Shown here one piece after another: positions 15,348-23,222 of a DNA stretch of 37,463 nt; the stretch's first letter is position 1, and every line of letters starts with the position of its first letter. Origin of the DNA: Candidatus Thorarchaeota archaeon MP11T_1 (GTDB lineage Archaea > Asgardarchaeota > Thorarchaeia > Thorarchaeales > Thorarchaeaceae); the NCBI GenBank assembly GCA_002825515.1, contig PJET01000109.1, positions 1 through 37,463 on the forward strand, given 5' to 3'. The position numbers were made by a program, and so were the translations under genes. The notes beneath the pieces are model-generated. The model did no database searches and was not told the DNA's origin. It was given only the letters and a program-made list of their open reading frames with translations.

Positions 15348-16697
15348 TCAATCCCCTCCTAGGCTTTTGATGTACTCAGATTCCTCACTGCGCATATCAA
15401 TCTCGCCTGCAAGCGGCTTCAAGAAGAGGTGTCTTGCGGAGTCTTGGTCCTTGCTATTTGCCAACACCCACATAAGCTTCACAAGTGCAGTTTCTGGAAA
15501 CATATCTTCGCAAGGTACAACTCCAATATCAAGTAGTTCAACTCCAGAACGGTAGACATTCATGTTTATACGTCCGAATAGACACTGACTTGACATAGCG
15601 ACAACGATTCCAGCATCGATAGCCTTCTTGATTGATGGCTGGAGACGATCTGGAGCATGTCCTAAGCCTGTACCCTCAATCACGATTCCTCTGTATCCTG
15701 TTTCTACAAGCAAATCAATTTGTGAAGCTTCAATCCCTGGATTGGTCTTTACGAGAGCTACTTTTTCCTCGAATTTAGGTTTCAGGCTGAGTTTTCTTTC
15801 AATATTTCTTCGTTGTATAGGAGAACAGATCTCTATTACATCTTCTCCATACACACGATAAAAGGGATAACTATTGACTGATTGAAAGGCATCACGGCGA
15901 CTTGTGTGAAATTTTCTGGTTCGTGTTCCAAGGTGAGCATGAAGGTAGCTATCACCTATTTCGGCATGCATTAACACAAAGACAGCTGCAGCATCTGCTC
16001 TTGTAGCCAAGTTAATGGCTCCAATTAGATTCATCGCTGCGTCTGAAGATGGACGATCAGAGGACCTCTGTGACCCAACTAAAACAACTGGAATTGGAAG
16101 GTCTTGGAGTGCAAATGATAGTGCTGCAGCGGTGAATCCTAGTGTATCGGTCCCATGTGCAATCACGACTCCATCTGAACCAGCTTTTATTTCAGATGCC
16201 ACACTTCGGGCAATTTTGGTCCAATCATTTGGTCGGATATTCTCAGAGAGCACACTCATGATGACTTTGGCACGGACATTAGCATAATTACCAAGTTCTG
16301 GAACAGTATCATAGAGGTCTTGCGCTGATAAAGCGGGGTTAACTGCACCGGTCTGGTAATCGACTTTGCTAGCAATGGTACCACCCGTACTTAGAATCGA
16401 AGCTGTGGGTAAGTTCTTTGCATTGATTTCTTTCTCTGAGGAAACTGTCTGTTTCTTCCTACCAATCTTGATTCTTCGTACTTGAGAGTCTTGACTTAAT
16501 TTTATACCAATATTGTAGCCACTTTCAAGCTTGATGACAAGGTGAAATTGATCACTGCCAACTTGACTTCGAGGCATGAGTATTCCAATATATTCATCCT
16601 CTCTTATGATAACACGAATCATATCTCCAACTTTGATATTGGAGTTAGACAGTTTGTCTAGAACCAGACCACTATACCCTGAATCGTCAAGACTCAT
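15348..16697 (-). CDS. gatD: Glutamyl-tRNA(Gln) amidotransferase subunit D
   Basis: A 449-residue asparaginase-type subunit that releases ammonia from glutamine or asparagine for GatE. The N-terminal 80 residues form the GatD-specific beta domain (GDMIRVIIREDEYIGILMPR, SGYNIGIKL). The catalytic part shows ILSTGGTIASKVD (first catalytic Thr), IAHGTDTLGFTAAALSFAL (Thr-Asp) and a downstream Lys in VLVGSQRSSDRPSSDA. C-terminal EGTGLGHAPD and SQCLFGRINMNVY are typical of GatD. I chose ATG 16697 because GAGGTGAGGAT lies at proper spacing upstream; a GTG at 16709 is the alternative. It is translationally coupled to gatE. Confidence 0.97.
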   Translation of the reverse strand: MSLDDSGYSGLVLDKLSNSNIKVGDMIRVIIREDEYIGILMPRSQVGSDQFHLVIKLESGYNIGIKLSQDSQVRRIKIGRKKQTVSSEKEINAKNLPTASILSTGGTIASKVDYQTGAVNPALSAQDLYDTVPELGNYANVRAKVIMSVLSENIRPNDWTKIARSVASEIKAGSDGVVIAHGTDTLGFTAAALSFALQDLPIPVVLVGSQRSSDRPSSDAAMNLIGAINLATRADAAAVFVLMHAEIGDSYLHAHLGTRTRKFHTSRRDAFQSVNSYPFYRVYGEDVIEICSPIQRRNIERKLSLKPKFEEKVALVKTNPGIEASQIDLLVETGYRGIVIEGTGLGHAPDRLQPSIKKAIDAGIVVAMSSQCLFGRINMNVYRSGVELLDIGVVPCEDMFPETALVKLMWVLANSKDQDSARHLFLKPLAGEIDMRSEESEYIKSLGGD

Positions 16698-16774
16698 TGA
16701 TATCCTCACCTCGAGTTCGAACTCAATGTGGTCAGATGAATCATAAAAGGCTTCGTTATCAGGGAATGTAAAGA

Positions 16775-17338
16775 CTAGAGAATGCCTAAAACTACGAGAG
16801 AACCAAACAATATGAAAATAAAGCCGACAACTCTTTTCACAATCTTGAGTGGTATACGAGCAGCCGCCCGGTCTCCCGCCATAGCACCAAGAGAGTTTAC
16901 AATCAGAAATCCAATCATAGAACCTATGAATACAAGTATTGCAAAGGAAGATTGTGCAGCTAAAGCAAGTATTGTTATTTGACTCTTGTCGCCAAGTTCG
17001 GACAATAGGACTAGTGAGAACATCCCAAATAATGTGCCAGGGTTATCGCAAGTATCAGGTTCCTCAGAGTTTGCTCTGGCAAGTGTATATATTCCAAGAC
17101 CAATAAACAATATTCCTGACACATAGGTTATGAGTTCGATAGGAAGTGTAGTGGAGAGAATATAACCTATAATTACTGCAATGACTGATGAGGTTGCTAA
17201 TGCCGTCATCGTGGATAAGAGTACTAGCCCAGGTCGTCTATACTGCGCACTAAGACATATTGTGGTGAGCATTGTCTTGTCGCCAAGCTCCATTAGTAGA
17301 ACCAATCCTATTGAGGAAAAAAAAGCTTGAATAGGCAT
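16775..17338 (-). CDS. GDT1/TMEM165 (UPF0016) family cation transporter
   Basis: An approximately 187-residue integral membrane protein with six hydrophobic segments in two homologous halves. Each half carries the family signature E-x-G-D-K-(T/S): LLMELGDKTMLT near the N-terminus and LLSELGDKSQIT in the second half. Family members transport Mn2+ and/or Ca2+ against H+; the bacterial MneA/Mnx proteins export manganese. A cytosolic loop between the halves contains EEPDTCDNPG. I place the start at ATG 17338 (IIM-PIQAFF); an in-frame ATG at 17380 precedes the GGAGG sequence and would add 14 hydrophilic residues. It lies between tRNA-Leu and gatD on the same strand. Confidence 0.9.
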   Translation of the reverse strand: MPIQAFFSSIGLVLLMELGDKTMLTTICLSAQYRRPGLVLLSTMTALATSSVIAVIIGYILSTTLPIELITYVSGILFIGLGIYTLARANSEEPDTCDNPGTLFGMFSLVLLSELGDKSQITILALAAQSSFAILVFIGSMIGFLIVNSLGAMAGDRAAARIPLKIVKRVVGFIFILFGSLVVLGIL

Positions 17339-17398
17339 AATTATAGGCTCCGCGCATGTCCTCCTTTTAGGATTTGGCATGTGGTTCCAAAAGAGGAT

Positions 17399-17520
17399 TG
17401 GTGCGGGAGGTGGGCTTCGAACCCACGAACTCCTACGAGAGCGGATAGCCTATTCACATGACCCCTTGATTTCATGCGATCTTAAGTCCGCCGCCTTTGA
17501 CCGGGCTTGGCTACTCCCGC
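17399..17520 (-). tRNA. tRNA-Leu (UAA) with a 34-nt intron
   Basis: A class II tRNA: acceptor GCGGGAG/CTCCCGC, long variable arm with stem CTC-GTAG-GAG, T arm GTGGG-TTCGAAG-CCCAC and encoded CCA (17401-17399). The anticodon stem GCGGA (17491-17487) pairs with TCCGC (17445-17441), and the loop CTTAAG|A holds anticodon TAA with an intron between positions 37 and 38. The mature length is 85 nt plus CCA. Confidence 0.93.
17447..17480 (-). other. Intron of tRNA-Leu (position 37/38), 34 nt
   Basis: A good bulge-helix-bulge. CTTA of the exon pairs with TAGG of the intron, leaving bulges AGA (5') and CTA (3'). The intron interior forms TCGCATGA/TCATGTGA, eight pairs including one G-T. Cleavage is predicted as AG|A and CT|A. 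Confidence 0.88.
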
Positions 17521-17637
17521 TATGCTCGGTCAGGCAAGCGACAAACTATTCTCTAATTGTAGGAGCTTACCGCATTGATTTTTTGCGGCATACATACTCT
17601 TCAACTCTTTGGTGCGGAATTGACAAGGCGTAAGAAA

Positions 17638-17715
17638 TGGTGGGGCGGGCCGGATTTGAACCAGCGACCTTCTCGGTGTAAGCGAGACATCATAGCCGGG
17701 CTAGACTACCGCCCC
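17638..17715 (-). tRNA. tRNA-Val (UAC)
   Basis: The acceptor GGGGCGG/CCGCCCC, anticodon arm TCTCG-CTTACAC-CGAGA with anticodon TAC (reads GUA), and T arm GCTGG-TTCAAAT-CCGGC (one T-G pair) form a full cloverleaf with discriminator A and encoded CCA. No intron. It lies 117 bp upstream of tRNA-Leu on the same strand. Confidence 0.95.
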
Positions 17716-17752
17716 TAAAAGAGTTGGGTTTGTTATTCAAATAAAAAGTTGC

Positions 17753-18430
17753 TTACATGCGAATTGCAGTGATATGAACTTCTTGACGCGATTTGTCTAG
17801 AACTATCTCTTGAATCTGTATATATCCAAGCTGAGCGATACCATCTTTGAGAGATAATAGTGTGTCAGATTTGTGATTTGATTTGAATGCTGCGAGCAGA
17901 CGACCCTTTCTTTTTAGTAGTGATGTAAATCTCTCGATTAGTATCAATGTGCCCTCAGGTTCTGTTGTAACATCAATAAGAAGTAGATCAAGCTGGTCAC
18001 CGCTAGTGATGATGTTTGGATCTATATTGAAAGCATCATCAAAAATTACAGAGATGTTTTGATATTTCTCAACTATAACATGTAACTTTTCAGTAAATCT
18101 CTCAGAAACCTCAATTCCTACTGCGTTTGCTCTTTTTTCAGCTAAATAGATTAGAAAACCACCAGCAGAACTACCAATGTCAAGAGCTTTACAGTCGCTA
18201 CATACAAGTCTGCCTTGTAGGCGTTTATCAAGTTCTTTTAACTTCTGAAAACCTTGCGGAACATCAGCTTCAGTACTATGTAGTTCGATTTTGTCTTTCT
18301 CAGAAACTTGAGTTGATGGTTTGCATCCTAGTCCATTTACTGTGACTAAACCATCTTTGATTGCCCTTTTTGCTGCTTGCCGAGAAGAAAATTGGCCTGT
18401 TTCTACAAGCCATGTATCAAGTCTTGGCAT
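17753..18430 (-). CDS. S4-domain FtsJ/TlyA-like RNA methyltransferase
   Basis: About 225 residues from the ATG at 18430: MPRLDTWLVETGQFSSRQAAKRAI followed by VNGLGCKPSTQV is an S4 RNA-binding domain. Next comes a Rossmann methyltransferase with motif I LDIGSSAGGFLIYLAEK, VGIEVSERF, and LDLLLIDVT, in the manner of TlyA (COG1189) 2'-O-methyltransferases of rRNA. Whether the TlyA K-D-K-E catalytic set is complete is not clear to me: K123, D and K214-like residues can be placed but not with certainty. I rejected the longer start at 18562 because its extra 44 residues are only the shadow of the DUF2110 gene. The start overlaps the upstream gene by 14 bp. Confidence 0.78.
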   Translation of the reverse strand: MPRLDTWLVETGQFSSRQAAKRAIKDGLVTVNGLGCKPSTQVSEKDKIELHSTEADVPQGFQKLKELDKRLQGRLVCSDCKALDIGSSAGGFLIYLAEKRANAVGIEVSERFTEKLHVIVEKYQNISVIFDDAFNIDPNIITSGDQLDLLLIDVTTEPEGTLILIERFTSLLKRKGRLLAAFKSNHKSDTLLSLKDGIAQLGYIQIQEIVLDKSRQEVHITAIRM

Positions 18431-19187
18431 GTTTCTTTGCCTCGAGTTCTTTTGGTATGAAGAGATGCATTGGAACACCCTTGAGTCTAGGGCCAATTGA
18501 TGCAAGAATTCCAGAAGCGCGTGTGCTCCTTTTGCATCTAAGTGAAAACTCAAACTTTCCAAGCTGCTCTATCTCATAGATGTCCTCTCTATGGTTCACT
18601 TTTTTCAGCGAACTCTCTATTTGATATGAATTGGCGCCAAACACCAGAAGTCGTTCGTGATCGTCTTGCATCCACTCTGTAATCCGTGTCAGCGTTGATT
18701 GATTAAGTTCTCCTTCAATTCTATTGTTGTACAAATCAATACTTGTAAGACTGACCTCAACAGGAAGATGTTCTACAAGGACAAATACATCTGCAATCAT
18801 CTTCAAAGGACCTTGTAGGTCAAATTGCTCACGTAACCTGTAAAGTGGGATTAGTACATCCAGTTGCTTTGAATCACTTATCCCAATATCTGAATATAGT
18901 CCATAACCTACTTTTCCTACATCTATGAGCTGACCAAGATATGGCTTGTTGGGAATTAGATTGTCTGATTGAAGTGATTTACCATACTCCTTAGCGAGGG
19001 CGTTGACTACAAATTCCTCATCTTCACCATCTATCTTTATGATAATGTGGTTCCTTTTGTCAGTACCCAGACTTGTAATTTCTGCATCAAGTTCTGCCAC
19101 CATTTCAGATACTTCTGATCTAATTGTTTCAAGTAATCGGCCTCTATATGCTCCATATGCCTTTGGAAATAGAACAACAGTCTTCAA
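18417..19187 (-). CDS. DUF2110 family protein
   Basis: A 256-residue protein matching the archaea-specific DUF2110 (COG4073) family as I know it: KTVVLFPKAYG at the N-terminus, PNKPYLGQLIDVGKVGYGLYSDIGIS in the centre and QLGKFEFSLRCKRSTRASGILASIGPRLKGVPMHLFIP at the end. DUF2110 genes commonly follow tfe in archaea, and this order is kept here. The central GYGLYSDIGI-type segment could be an OB/S1-like RNA-binding barrel; that is inference. The start is TTG at 19187 with GAGGTT upstream. It overlaps the S4 methyltransferase gene, so both are likely made together. Confidence 0.82.
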   Translation of the reverse strand: MKTVVLFPKAYGAYRGRLLETIRSEVSEMVAELDAEITSLGTDKRNHIIIKIDGEDEEFVVNALAKEYGKSLQSDNLIPNKPYLGQLIDVGKVGYGLYSDIGISDSKQLDVLIPLYRLREQFDLQGPLKMIADVFVLVEHLPVEVSLTSIDLYNNRIEGELNQSTLTRITEWMQDDHERLLVFGANSYQIESSLKKVNHREDIYEIEQLGKFEFSLRCKRSTRASGILASIGPRLKGVPMHLFIPKELEAKKHAKT

Positions 19188-19264
19188 ATAATAACCTCGG
19201 CCTTATTTTCTTGAGTTTTGCTAAGTACCTTTTGTAAAAACCAGCTAATAAAGAAGTAAACACA

Positions 19265-19786
19265 TTAGGAGGATGCTTCTAAATCAGCTTTGAGTTCTTC
19301 AACGCGTTTTCTCAAAAATGAGATTGCTCGTGCATTATCTACAAACTCTAACTGGCCATTACATGTGGGACAACGGAAGGAGAGATTCATTGCTTCTTCA
19401 AATGGTACTGGGGATGAATCACGATTAACACATACATAGAGGTCATTATTTGTTTCATGTTCTAATCTCTGTTCAAGAAGATTAAGCACCATTCGTTTCT
19501 TTCTATTAACAAGAGCTTGTGCCTTTTTAGGGTCGATACGCCAGTAATACAGAAACCAGCCTGTGTTTGCATCTCTGATTCGTCGGTAGGATGCAAGATG
19601 ATTATCATGAAGCTTGTAGAGGATTCTTCGAACGATATTCAGCTTGAGATCAGTCTTAGTTGCGATTTCTTCGTCAGTGGTTTCTTCTGCATTAACCAGT
19701 ACAGTTGATACATCTACCCCTTCCTTACCAGCAATTTCTTCAACAACAAGTCGGAAGAGGTCGTGATTGAAATTCGTGTGAACCAT
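19265..19786 (-). CDS. tfe: Transcription initiation factor E, alpha subunit (TFE)
   Basis: An approximately 173-residue archaeal TFE, which helps TBP/TFB/RNA polymerase open promoters. The winged-helix domain spans residues about 5-95: TTDEEIATKTDLKLNIVRRILYKLHDNHLASYRRIRD then GWFLYYWRID. A coiled linker (RKKRMVLNLLEQRLEHE) leads to the zinc ribbon. The ribbon has YVC...FRCPTCNG with only three cysteines, because the usual second Cys of the first knuckle (CPxC) is Asp/Arg here (CVNRD). I chose ATG 19786, preceded by GGGTGATT; a GTG at 19798 lies inside that site. It is followed by DUF2110 and preceded by MBF1, all on one strand. Confidence 0.95.
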   Translation of the reverse strand: MVHTNFNHDLFRLVVEEIAGKEGVDVSTVLVNAEETTDEEIATKTDLKLNIVRRILYKLHDNHLASYRRIRDANTGWFLYYWRIDPKKAQALVNRKKRMVLNLLEQRLEHETNNDLYVCVNRDSSPVPFEEAMNLSFRCPTCNGQLEFVDNARAISFLRKRVEELKADLEASS

Positions 19787-19868
19787 TGACGTAATCACCC
19801 AAGTGTGTAATATGGCTAGTCGACTGACCTAAATAACAGCGAAAACATCCGCAGTGGAAATTTACACC

Positions 19869-19895
19869 TATAGTATTATACGTCCAAATACTATA
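19869..19895. promoter_or_regulatory. Perfect 9-bp inverted repeat between MBF1 and tfe
   Basis: TATAGTATT (19869-19877) and AATACTATA (19887-19895) are exact inverted repeats separated by 9 bp. The site is about 85 bp upstream of the tfe ATG and contains the best TATA-like sequence there, so it could be the tfe promoter with an overlapping operator. Confidence 0.5.
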
Positions 19896-19898
19896 TAT

Positions 19899-20483
19899 TC
19901 ACTTCGCTTGGGTATCATCTTGACGCGCTTTCTGCGACATTTTCCTTTTTACAACTACCCTATCACCAAGGGTAGGACCAGAGCCTGGCTTATCACTGCC
20001 TACCTTGATTGGTACTGATCCTAAAGGTTCTAGAAGAGAGATTTCAAGTTCTCGTTCAAGACCTCGAATAGCTTTCCCTGTTGGCTTTAATCGTCCAGCT
20101 TCAATTGACTGAAGTGTTGAAATTCGTTCTCCAATCTTCTGTGCAAGCTCTTCTTGGGAAAGTTGCTTCTTTTGTCTAGCAACACGGATTACTTTGGCAT
20201 AATCCTCTATCAGCTCCAATTCATCAATAAGGACACCAGACCTAGGCTTGGGTTTTGGTTTAGGTGTAGATACTCTTCTAGTCTGAGTGGGTGGTATTTT
20301 CCGGGGACTTTCAATCCAAGATGGACGTGCTTGAGGAGTAGATGATGTTCGGGATTCAGACGAAATAGACTGGCCACCAAATTTAGCAGCACATTGAGGA
20401 CAGACTAGCATTGAGGCTCCTTCAATTGTCACGTTTCGGCCGCGACCCTTCATGTTTCTGCCACATAATTCACAACTGGGCAC
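19899..20483 (-). CDS. mbf1: Multiprotein bridging factor 1 homologue (MBF1)
   Basis: A 194-residue archaeal MBF1. The N-terminal zinc ribbon is CELCGRN (residues 4-10) with the second CPQC pair near 28. A Pro/Ser/Thr-rich linker with PKPKPKP follows. The cro-type helix-turn-helix spans residues about 95-150: YAKVIRVARQKKQLSQEELAQKIGERISTLQSIEAGRLKPTGKAIRGLERELEISL. In eukaryotes MBF1 is a TBP coactivator and also binds collided ribosomes; the archaeal protein associates with ribosomes. The tail is basic (VVVKRKMSQKARQD). The start is GTG at 20483 behind AGAGGG. It is first in the leftward block MBF1-tfe-DUF2110. Confidence 0.95.
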   Translation of the reverse strand: MPSCELCGRNMKGRGRNVTIEGASMLVCPQCAAKFGGQSISSESRTSSTPQARPSWIESPRKIPPTQTRRVSTPKPKPKPRSGVLIDELELIEDYAKVIRVARQKKQLSQEELAQKIGERISTLQSIEAGRLKPTGKAIRGLERELEISLLEPLGSVPIKVGSDKPGSGPTLGDRVVVKRKMSQKARQDDTQAK

Positions 20484-20590
20484 AGCTGATTCCCTCTAGG
20501 TGATAATGAGGTGGGGGGTGTTGATAAAGATTGCCGACTAAACAAATTTGTAAGTGATGTTTACATATTGTTTACCTTGATATGTAATAG

Positions 20591-20617
20591 AAGCATTGCT
20601 CCCTCAAAGCAATGCTT
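20591..20617 (+). promoter_or_regulatory. Perfect 10-bp hairpin enclosing the PAN start codon
   Basis: AAGCATTGCT (20591-20600) and AGCAATGCTT (20608-20617) pair exactly, with loop CCCTCAA. The ATG at 20612-20614 lies inside the 3' arm. A TTTACATATT TATA-like element at about 20559-20568 would put the transcript start near the first base of the hairpin, so the whole 5' leader would be this stem. No Shine-Dalgarno sequence is present. Confidence 0.7.
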
Positions 20618-21859
20618 AAAACATCAACAGTGGATGAACTCCTGAGGTGGCGTCCAATGCCAGGGACTACGGATACAAAAGATGAAGGTAGTGTTGATGA
20701 GTCAGCATACTCACAAAGCTATACAAGGCATCTGGAACGTAGACTTAGAGCATTGGAAACTGAGAAACAAATACTTCAAGCTGAACGTAGTCGTCTTGAG
20801 AAAGAAACTCAAACTCTGAGAACTGAGCTTGAGAAATTGAGACAATCACCTCTCATTACTGCTACAATTACTGAGATGCTTGAAGATGGTAGAGCAATAG
20901 TCAAGAGCTCTACTGGGCCTAATTTTGTTGTTCATGTTGCCTCATCAATTCCTAAAGACAAATTACAACCTGGAGCTCTAGTAGCGCTTAATCAGAGATC
21001 ATTTGCGATTACTCAGGAGCTTCCACCCTCTCGTGACCCAATAATACGGGCTATGGAAATTGAAGAAGCACCTAATGTATCATATCAAGATATTGGTGGA
21101 CTTCAGGATCAACTCAGAGAAATTCGAGAAACTGTAGAACTTCCTCTTTTGAAACCTGAATTATTTGAGGAGGTTGGTATAGAACCTCCAAAAGGAGTGT
21201 TGCTTACAGGTAAACCAGGAACTGGCAAAACTCTTTGCGCTCGGGCTGTGGCTCATGAAACAAATGCAACTTTTATACGGGTTATTGGTTCGGAGCTCGT
21301 TCAGAAGTTTATAGGTGAAGGAGCTCGACTTGTTCGGGAAATATTTATGCTAGCAAAGGAGAAAGCACCAGCAATTATTTTCGTAGATGAACTTGATGCT
21401 GTTGGTTCTCATAGACTTGACATTGCTACATCAGGAGACAGAGAAGTACAACGCACATTAATGCAGCTTTTAAGCGAATTAGATGGTTTTGAAAGTCGTG
21501 GTCAAGTTGCTGTTTTGGGTGCAACAAATCGTCCTGATATACTTGATCCGGCACTTCTAAGACCAGGTCGTTTTGACAGGATTATTGAATTCCCACTGCC
21601 TGATGATGTGAGTAGAAAGGAGATTTTCAAAATTCATATTCGTGGAATGAAAATAGATACTGCTGTTGATTTCGGTCAGTTGCTCTCTGCAACTCAGGGT
21701 AGAACTGGTGCGGATATTAAAACAATATGTACTGAAGCAGGTATGTTTGCGATTCGAGACAATAGAACATGTGTCACTCAAGACGATTTCCGAAAAGCTA
21801 TTTCTAAGGTTCAAGAACGAGGATTAGGTGATCATGCTCCTGGTAGTATGTACTGTTAG
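20612..21859 (+). CDS. pan: Proteasome-activating nucleotidase (PAN)
   Basis: A 415-residue AAA+ ATPase that unfolds substrates and opens the 20S proteasome gate. An N-terminal coiled coil (residues about 38-80, [27 protein letters not shown]) is followed by an OB domain (about 82-145) and the AAA module: [14 protein letters not shown], Walker A GKPGTGKT near residue 195, pore loop [22 protein letters not shown], Walker [15 protein letters not shown], and arginine fingers in [12 protein letters not shown]. The C-terminus ends Met-Tyr-Cys, satisfying the HbYX rule for docking into the proteasome alpha ring. Length is typical. The proteasome subunits are not in the window. Translation starts inside a hairpin. 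Confidence 0.97.
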   Translation: MLKTSTVDELLRWRPMPGTTDTKDEGSVDESAYSQSYTRHLERRLRALETEKQILQAERSRLEKETQTLRTELEKLRQSPLITATITEMLEDGRAIVKSSTGPNFVVHVASSIPKDKLQPGALVALNQRSFAITQELPPSRDPIIRAMEIEEAPNVSYQDIGGLQDQLREIRETVELPLLKPELFEEVGIEPPKGVLLTGKPGTGKTLCARAVAHETNATFIRVIGSELVQKFIGEGARLVREIFMLAKEKAPAIIFVDELDAVGSHRLDIATSGDREVQRTLMQLLSELDGFESRGQVAVLGATNRPDILDPALLRPGRFDRIIEFPLPDDVSRKEIFKIHIRGMKIDTAVDFGQLLSATQGRTGADIKTICTEAGMFAIRDNRTCVTQDDFRKAISKVQERGLGDHAPGSMYC

Positions 21860-21885
21860 GCAAGTCTAATGATTTGTGAACAGCT

Positions 21886-22716
21886 ATGAGATATAGAAAT
21901 TTCCTCAGAATCAAGTTAAATGGAATAGTTCCGACTGATTTAGAACTGCCTTCAGGTTTTCATCTCGTAGGACATGTTGCCCTACTGCACCTAGATTCTA
22001 GCTTAATGAGATATGCATCAGCAATCGGTGAAAAGACTCTTGAATATGATCAAAGGATATTGTCAGTTGCCGCGAAAACGGGACCTACAGAAGGCATCAA
22101 AAGATTACCATCATACGCATTAATTGCCGGGGATAGTAATACAATTACTACACATATTGAAGATGGGGTAAAGTTTCGAGTGGATCCACTTCGTTTCATA
22201 TTCTCGGGAGGCAACAGAAGAGAGCGTATGCGTTTGTCAAGACTCGTCAAAGCTGATGAGAAAGTAGTGGATATGTTCTCTTGTGTTGGACAGTTCGCTC
22301 TTCATATTGCTAAGTCTGCTGATGTTAAGGTCACTGCAATTGAGATTAACAAAGATGCGTTCCAGTTGTTACTTGAGAATATTGGATTGAATAAACTAGA
22401 CAATAGAGTAGTTGCTGTATTAGGAGATTGTCGTGAAGTACATCCGAAAGGAGTAGCTAATCGAGTGGTGATGGGATATCTGCACAATACTATAGAATAT
22501 CTTCCTTTTGCTTTGGAAACCTTAGTGGAAGATGGAGGAGTTATTCATATGCATATGAATGCTCCAGAATTTGAAGTGTTGAATATCTTAGTGGAGATTC
22601 AACAAATGTGTAAAAGAAAAGGATATTCTTGCTCTACCGACGTACATTATGTCAAGAACTATTCGCCTAGAATAGGACATTATGTATTTGATATCACTGC
22701 AACTTCCAAAGCGTAA
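21886..22716 (+). CDS. taw2: Trm5/TYW2-family methyltransferase-like enzyme, probably Taw2
   Basis: A 276-residue class I SAM-dependent enzyme of the Trm5/TYW2 family acting on G37 of tRNA-Phe in wyosine synthesis. Features are KFRVDPLRFIFSGGNRRERMRLSRLV (substrate/SAM entry), motif I KVVDMFSCVGQFALHIAK, TAIEINKDAFQLLLENI, VVAVLGDCREVHP, and VVMGYLHNTIEYLPFALETL. The MGY in the last motif, in place of the NLP seen in Trm5 methylases, favours Taw2, which transfers the aminocarboxypropyl group from SAM. The YW-type distinction is from memory. It follows pan by 26 bp on the same strand and precedes the NAC gene. Confidence 0.75.
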   Translation: MRYRNFLRIKLNGIVPTDLELPSGFHLVGHVALLHLDSSLMRYASAIGEKTLEYDQRILSVAAKTGPTEGIKRLPSYALIAGDSNTITTHIEDGVKFRVDPLRFIFSGGNRRERMRLSRLVKADEKVVDMFSCVGQFALHIAKSADVKVTAIEINKDAFQLLLENIGLNKLDNRVVAVLGDCREVHPKGVANRVVMGYLHNTIEYLPFALETLVEDGGVIHMHMNAPEFEVLNILVEIQQMCKRKGYSCSTDVHYVKNYSPRIGHYVFDITATSKA

Positions 22717-22804
22717 TCGTTTTATCGACTCATAAACCAGCAGTTATTGAAATACTGGATAGGTTGTTGTCTACACCTTCCCTTCAAGAGCTGGAGATGA
22801 TCCT

Positions 22805-23197
22805 ATGGGATTTAGAGGACTATCGCCCAAACAAATGGCACGAATGATGAAGAAGATGGGTATTGAGCAGAAGGAGATAGATGGTGTGAAAGAAGTGATA
22901 ATACGCTTCGCCGATAAGGAATGGGTCATTTCTAATGTTCAATTAACAATGATTAAACAGGCTGGTAGTGAGTCTTTTCAAGTAACAGGTACCAAGAGTG
23001 AAAGACAGGTATCTGGAAGAGTTGAAAGCAAAACCGAAATAACTTCAGAAGATGTGGTCGAAAAGAAAATTGAGATACCAATGGAGGATGCTGCATTGGT
23101 AGCTAGCCAAACAGGTGTTGATATTCAGGTGGCCAAGAAAGCATTAGAAGAAACTGGTGGAGATTTAGCGGCGGCAATTTTGAAGTTAAGGCACTAA
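22805..23197 (+). CDS. nac: Nascent polypeptide-associated complex protein (NAC)
   Basis: A 130-residue archaeal NAC, a ribosome-bound chaperone homologous to eukaryotic alpha-NAC. The N-terminus LSPKQMARMMKKMGIEQKEIDGVKEVIIRF leads into the NAC beta barrel (KEWVISNVQLTMIKQAGSESFQVTG). The C-terminal UBA domain is EDAALVASQTGVDIQVAKKALEETGGDLAAAILKL. Length and domain order are exactly those of the family. GGAGATGATCCT precedes the ATG. Together with pan and the tRNA-modifying enzyme it forms a rightward protein-quality and translation group. Confidence 0.97.
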   Translation: MGFRGLSPKQMARMMKKMGIEQKEIDGVKEVIIRFADKEWVISNVQLTMIKQAGSESFQVTGTKSERQVSGRVESKTEITSEDVVEKKIEIPMEDAALVASQTGVDIQVAKKALEETGGDLAAAILKLRH

Positions 23198-23201
23198 AAT
23201 C

Positions 23202-23217
23202 GTATTACAAATAATAC
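23202..23217. promoter_or_regulatory. Palindrome GTATTA-N4-TAATAC between convergent genes
   Basis: A perfect 6-bp inverted repeat in the 25-bp gap between the NAC and atpD 3' ends. It is one of several related TGTATTACA-type sites in the right half of the window. It may act as a terminator-associated or protein-binding site; purpose unknown. Confidence 0.4.
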
Positions 23218-23222
23218 ATGTT

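Noticed and set aside
18431..18562. 44-residue N-terminal extension of the S4/FtsJ methyltransferase
   Set aside because: It is an out-of-frame reading of the overlapping DUF2110 gene. The S4 domain begins at the ATG at 18430.
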